Positions 58,595 through 64,000 of a stretch of DNA of 64,000 nucleotides are shown here, piece by piece (the first letter of the stretch is position 1; each line of letters opens with the position of its first letter). Made by a program: the position numbers and the translations under genes. The notes beneath the pieces are model-generated. The model had not been told where the DNA came from and ran no database searches. It was given only the letters and a program-made list of their open reading frames with translations. Source of the DNA: Phorcus lineatus (Eukaryota; Mollusca; Gastropoda; Trochida; Trochidae); NCBI GenBank assembly GCA_921293015.1, contig OV121088.1, forward strand, positions 29,425,645 to 29,489,644. Direction: 5' to 3'.

Positions 58595-58930
58595 TTAAAG
58601 GGGAAGTAGCATGTTTGTGGGGGGATATTTCAGAAAAAAATTTTACCAATCAAAAGGCAATGTTTTCAAATCAAAACAAGCAGTTCTAAAACAGACGTAC
58701 CATGTTCAGTAGGCAAATTTATTTCCTTACATATGATGAAAAGATGTCTACATTAAAATGGTCACCAGTGATTTTTGCTTGATCTTTGATTTATACTACC
58801 GACCACAGATGACTGGTCTAGAAATGAGGTGTTTGACCCTCTGAAGTTAATATATTTGTCATATACTTATATTAATTGGGGAAAATCTGAAGAAATAGTC
58901 TTTCTTTTAAACGTTCTACTTCCCCTTTAA
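58595..58930. mobile_element. TTAA-flanked MITE, 328 bp
   Basis: The element 58599-58926 begins AGGGGAAGTAGCATGTTT and ends with an inverted copy matching 16 of 18 bases. TTAA lies immediately outside each end (58595-58598, 58927-58930). The terminal sequence is close to that of 29530-29870, so both belong to one family or closely related families. Confidence 0.82.
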
Positions 58931-60069
58931 GATAATGCGTCTTCTATTAAGGTAGTCTTGTTGTTTTGAAACCTGCTGAAGTTCAAACTTGATAGAGCAA
59001 TGGCTTTTGGTTTGAATGTAACATGCATGTAATTTCATAAATATTTTTTTTGTCATTTGAATTTTGACTTTCTGTATTTAGCAACCAACTATCTTTACTG
59101 CTGACAAATAAATTTTAAACTAGTATTACATGATTTACATACCCACTATCTGTGATATTGTTAATGTTGTTTAAATGTTTTGAGTTTGATATTACTTCAC
59201 TTAAGAGCATTTGTATGCAGAAATGCTTCACATGTGGGTAAGGAACAGTATTATATGTTACCTGAGTAACAACATTTATTAAATCTTGTAGAACAAGCAA
59301 GTGTGTTTATGAAAGATCCCTTTGTATGTGATGTTAGTCTTGATTGATTGCGTTTTAAAAAGTGTAAATTGTACAGCCAAATATGAAAATGAACACAAAC
59401 CATTTTCCATGAGCCCAAAATAATAAATATACCTGAATGTATACCAAATGTCTTTGTTTCTTATTTCAATTAACTAAGGGGATCAAAATTGAAAAATGCT
59501 TGTACCCTCAACAATCAATAAAAAGTTTAATTTTGGAATCCAGAAAACCTTGAGATAATGTGTAATACAGTGTATGGCCTTAAAGAAATATGTAACATGC
59601 TGACAATAGCATCTACTATTATGGTCTCAGGTTTTATTTTGCATCATAAAGAGATGAATTTCTCCTCATACAATAATCACAACCTCCTCTTTCTGCTGTA
59701 TGATGACATTATACTTTGCAATTGTGATCCATTCCACAGTGCTAGCATTAATATCACAATAGGACATTAATTTGATCAGACTGCAAAATGCTTGGGTAAT
59801 GTGTAACAGTTATAAAGCTAATACTAAATAATTTCCATGCATTATGGGAAAGAAATTATGGACCTTCTCATTTCTTATTTGATCAAATCGTATTACATGG
59901 AAGATAAGTTTGAACATCAAAACATTAGACTTCCATTTTAAAACATTATAATCCTTCATTTACACCAGTTCATTTTTTTTTAGAAATTATAAACATTATT
60001 CATTGTCTTTTAAATCTAAAAGTGTAATGCAAAGTCAAGGTTTGAACATTATGGTGATAATATTTATAA
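58931..60069. other. Intergenic AT-rich stretch
   Basis: No exon, RNA gene or clear repeat recognised. Confidence 0.45.
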
Positions 60070-60262
60070 GCGCCACATTTACCAGGTACTCATTTTCTGC
60101 TGGGTTAAGAGACACAATTTGAACTAAGTCTCTTGTCCAAGTAGACAACACGAGTCTCATAACTCATGCCTCAATGTGAGGCAGGGAATCAACCCCTCGA
60201 ACTCTCAGTTTATCCAGCAATGACGGGTCAACCCACCAACAGAGCGAGCCGCGCCGTGCCTG
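60070..60262 (-). mobile_element. tRNA-like SINE, inverted copy
   Basis: Read on the minus strand it begins with a GC-rich tRNA-like head (ggcgcggctcgctctgttgg) and contains a B-box-like gttcgaggggttgattccc. It continues through tctcttaacccagcag and aaatgagtacctggtaaatg. The order of blocks resembles the decayed SINE at 4905-5075. The copy has several substitutions in the promoter boxes. Confidence 0.5.
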
Positions 60263-60340
60263 AATTTGCTGAACTTCGCTGAGATCGGTCAAATGAACTT
60301 TGTTTAGGACCACGTACCACCACGTTACAGCGATAACGGT

Positions 60341-60785
60341 TCCATGTCGGCCTTCATAAGTTGCTTCTGGATGATATTCACTTCATGTTATAGTAAATAT
60401 TTGATATAGAACTATATGCACTAGAACAACTTGTCTTCAAGGATGCATCCAACCTTCAAAGAAAGAAGAATCCGTTGTATGTCAAAACTTGATAGAACAA
60501 CCCTTATAATTAACCCTAACGTACAAACATTTTCTTGATATTCAGATTCAGTGTTTATGTTTAAATTCCATGTCGGCCTTTATAAGTTGCTTTCTGTATG
60601 ATATTCACTGCATGTTAGTAACTATTGGACATAGAAATATGAACTGAAACAACTTGTTTTCAAGGATGCATCCAACCTTCAAGGAAAGATCAATTCGTTG
60701 TATGTAAAAATTTGATAGATCAACCTTTTTAATTACCCCTAACGTACCAACATTTTCTTGATTTTCAGATTCAGTGTTTATGTTT
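60341..60785. repeat. Diverged tandem duplication of 226 bp
   Basis: tccatgtcggccttcataag at 60341 recurs as tccatgtcggcctttataag at 60567. The two copies stay alignable through aaggatgcatccaaccttca and gattcagtgtttatgttt. About 10% of positions differ, so the duplication is not recent. Confidence 0.85.
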
Positions 60786-62700
60786 CACTTTTTGTTAAGC
60801 TGTTGTAATTCAGGAAATAATTGCTAACGAATATTCACATTGTGGTCACTATCCATAACTACTGTAATTTGGTCCCGATATTTTCTAAAGATTTTCGTGA
60901 TCAAAAAGATTTGATTAAAACGTGTATTATCTGAAACTGCAACTTTTACATTACAGAATAATGAATTAAAAATCCACCATCATCATGACAAACGTGTTTC
61001 TTTGCACAAAATAAAAAGCAAATATTTGATGAATGAGTTTGATACTGCGACTATAGATAATACTGTTAAGAGTATGTAATTGTCTTTTAATTACATGTAC
61101 CATTTCAAGTACAATTTAAAATGCGTCCTTACATAATCAAACACGTTAATTGATTTTAACTGGTAAGCTTTAATGAGTGAAGGAAATACACAAATATTTA
61201 TCATCATCCATTTAATGTATTCAAACATAACTCTTTGATGCTCAACCGAAGAGTAGAAAATTACTTCCTCAATAAATGATTCAATTAAATTACCTTTATA
61301 TTGAACCTTCTTCGGAACCCGGTTTTGTTTTCACTCTAAGTGCTAAACGGGAATTACAGTGCGAACATTAAGCAATTCCTTTCACAACTTGGTGTGAAGA
61401 CCTGTTAATTGACCCCTTACAGGCAGGACATGACCTCATTACTAGGGTCAATATTTCTCTATAGAATTAACTCTTTAAACGCTTTAGTTCTTCTATCATG
61501 GATCTGCTTAATCCAGTGTTTAGCTTGCGGCTTGATAAGGTAAATCCTGCCGATTAAAAGTCGTTCCATCTACAGGAATGCAAATTGCATTCAAAAGTCT
61601 TAAATCTTGATTTCCTGTTCTGTATGTAAGAAATGAAGCTGTGTAAATATTGAAACGTCCGTTTTAATGCTGGGTATGCAATCGAATGCTTTAAATGCAA
61701 CAAGGTTGTTAGTTCTTACTATACTTTGTATTAAGGACAGCGAAAATATTGTTTGCATATATTGAAATGTACATACTTTGAGCCAAAGTTATTCCCAATC
61801 ATTGTGTTCATATGTCATAAACTACTATTAGTGATCCTAGATCAATCAAATTCTGCTAACACATGATACACAATGTACAGTATAAAAGTGAGTTTTCAAA
61901 ATTGAGTAACAATTGCAATTTTTTATGTCGAATTTTTTAACAGTTTTGTTAGAATATAACTTTTCATTTTTCGTATGTGATATCAGAAATGTATTAAGAA
62001 CAGTTGACGAAAATTCCACCTTGTGTTTATACAAATAATTGGTTAGATTCAGTTGAAAGAAGTACGTGTTTGACAGTTGATATCGAACATTTTGTTCCAG
62101 AGCCAATATGGCATGCTTAATAGCCTTAGCAAAACTTAAATCAATCTAGTTTGTGAAGATACGAAGAGATGCCACATTGTGCACACACCATTTCACAAGA
62201 AATATTCACACAAGAATTATTTTAACGAACAAATGTACCACACTATAAATTCAAAGTATGCGGACACACTAATTTAAGATTTATCTTAACATCAAATATT
62301 CTATAAAGAAAACTATATCTTACTGAAATTTGAAGGTATATTTATATTTTTTTTAAACTTACCAATACCTGCCTTCAATCTGGACGGCAAGTTTTTTTTA
62401 TAAAAACAGACAAAAAATAACTGAGTACATGACCTTGTCGTACCCCTACACCACAGCAAAACTTTCAAAGAAGACAGTGTTAATCATAACGCGTGTCTCT
62501 GCATTCATGTCATTGACACGCAAAGAATGTGTTAAATTTTAAAAAGAGCCAGTTGTGTTACTACACGATAATAATCACAGCTTATATATATGCACGGAAT
62601 CAAATACCTTTGACATCTCAACAAACAGTGCAAAAGATTACCCACTTTGATTGTTTGAATATCTTTTGAAATAAGGGTCCCATATCTTAGTAAAATAGTG
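60786..62700. other. Intergenic AT-rich stretch
   Basis: No exon, RNA gene or clear repeat recognised on either strand. Confidence 0.45.
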
Positions 62701-62707
62701 TTCTTCA

Positions 62708-63068
62708 TGACGTCAACACTGGAATCAAGCCTATATTTCAGGTTATGAAATGCATATTCTATTTTTTATGTTTTCCAAAGGAGTTCAATGAATTCCTTGT
62801 TAATATAATTCTACATAATTAATCTATTTCCAAACAAAACGAATGAATGCTCTCTAGTTAAACACTTACATCTAAAATAAATGGATAATGGCGGGTGACG
62901 TCAAAACGGATATCTACGTTTGCACTCTTTACGTCAAGGATGCTCTGTTCAAGTGGGAAAGTTAATAGGTCTGATCTATAAATGGACATCCGTCAATACA
63001 AATGTACCATTTAGCATATGCACAGACGGATCTCCTGTAACAAACACGGAGTAATATTTCTGACGTCA
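62708..63068. promoter_or_regulatory. Cluster of three perfect TGACGTCA palindromes
   Basis: Perfect 8-bp cAMP-response-element palindromes occur at 62708-62715, 62896-62903 and 63061-63068, with a half-type tacgtcaa near 62931. TGACGTCA is the consensus site of CREB/ATF-type bZIP factors. Three within 361 bp of AT-rich DNA is far more than chance predicts. This may be an enhancer or promoter for a gene beyond the right edge; no gene in the window explains it. Confidence 0.45.
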
Positions 63069-64000
63069 TATCATCCGGGTCATTAGACCCTTACCCTATG
63101 TTCAGAAAATGGTTTGCCACTTTGGAAGGGTGATCAAAATCTATTCGTGTATGTTACTTGTCCACTGTTAAGCGTGAAACTACTGATACATTGTTATACG
63201 TTGTATACTACTACTACTGATATACTTCACTTTGTAATATACAATAATGCTATCAAGAAATCTTCAAATAAAAATAATAACATAAAGCAAACGTATCACT
63301 TTGCATAGATGTAGATATATAGGAACTTGGTTTATTGTGTTTTAACAACCAATAAGTTTATTCTTCTCTGCTAAAATAACGGATTTTAGAATTTACTTAT
63401 AACTATATACCTGCCATATGGGTGGGGTCAATTGTCCTATTTTTATGATATTCCAATTGAAAGAGGTATAACATTTATCTTGGTGTTCTGTTTACATGAA
63501 AATGAAATACTTCAGACGACACTTGTTGAGGTATTATTTTAATGATGACTGGATTCATCACATTTCGACTTGATAACATATATGTATATGTAAAACATCA
63601 AACCAAAAATTATGTTATGTATATCAGTCCGCTTTTACTCCAATGTACACGTAACTGCAACTTCTGTAGCATCAACGTCTATTCATATATACGTTCAGTT
63701 CTTGGAAGTAATTGTTTAAACCTATCCATTTAATACAGCTAGGTGCTTTACAAGGGCGAAATGATAACATTTTCATGTCAGTGAGAGTATTATTACAGTA
63801 AATGTAACATTTGTATATTAGTTTTATATCAGTATATTGTAATGCCGGATTCAACGAAAGTTAACTGCTTCATATAAGACGGTTGCCGCAAAAAGGTTTT
63901 TTAAATGTAATTCATATGTTGCAAAGGTACGGATTAAAACATTCATTGCCATAATGGTGTTACGAAAGCAAAAAGGCATGGATTTTTTCAATATGCATTT
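63069..64000. other. Right-edge stretch without supported gene
   Basis: AT-rich, no exon recognised. A segment near 63880-63905 (gttgccgcaaaaaggttttt) resembles part of the degenerate array unit near 5413, which may indicate a dispersed relative. Confidence 0.4.

Overview
The window looks like nuclear DNA of a marine mollusc, probably a gastropod. It is AT-rich, the coding sequence is split into short GC-richer exons with GT/AG junctions, and the interspersed repeats are of mollusc type. These include SINE tails with the motif gtgagtgagttattgtttaa and an element opening TAGCTCATCAGG with a gtccg-rich head. The mollusc assignment rests on recognised repeat styles, not on a database search.

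Only two host genes can be supported. (1) On the minus strand, 8952..9337 is the first coding exon of a class A G-protein-coupled receptor (N-terminus, TM1, TM2). Its remaining exons are not visible and probably lie to the left. (2) On the plus strand, ten exons between 25040 and 56103 encode the C-terminal 496 residues of a FAM184 (FAM184A-like) coiled-coil protein. All splice phases agree and the total is 1491 nt including the stop. The 5' part of that gene is not visible, so the receptor exon may lie inside a FAM184 intron on the opposite strand.

Layout: 1-8.9 kb is repeat-rich non-coding DNA with a 147-bp tandem array (2.14-3.35 kb), a tRNA-like SINE and an old degenerate array (5.33-6.89 kb) lying between two related 70-bp repeats. 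8.95-9.34 kb is the receptor exon, with a GC-richer upstream block to about 9.95 kb. 10-25 kb has no exon I can support; it holds a degenerate minisatellite, a SINE inserted between two related segments, a small MITE, a 1.5-kb fold-back element with 525-bp inverted arms, and a LINE 3' end. 25-27 kb holds FAM184 exons A-C. 26.9-50.3 kb is one 23.4-kb intron filled with repeats: two copies of a 1.5-kb transposon with 6-bp target duplications, a TTAA-flanked MITE, several minisatellites, SINEs and a reverse-transcriptase scrap. 50.3-56.1 kb holds exons D-J. 56.1-64 kb is the 3' UTR and intergenic DNA, with TTAA MITEs, an inverted SINE, a 226-bp duplication and three perfect TGACGTCA palindromes near the right edge.

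The most interesting material is mobile or repetitive: the fold-back element with its 58-codon central ORF, the 6-bp-TSD transposon pair with G-rich subterminal repeats, and two very short SINE-tail insertions that still carry clear target-site duplications. I see no prokaryotic-type operons, CRISPR arrays, rRNA genes or intact tRNA genes.
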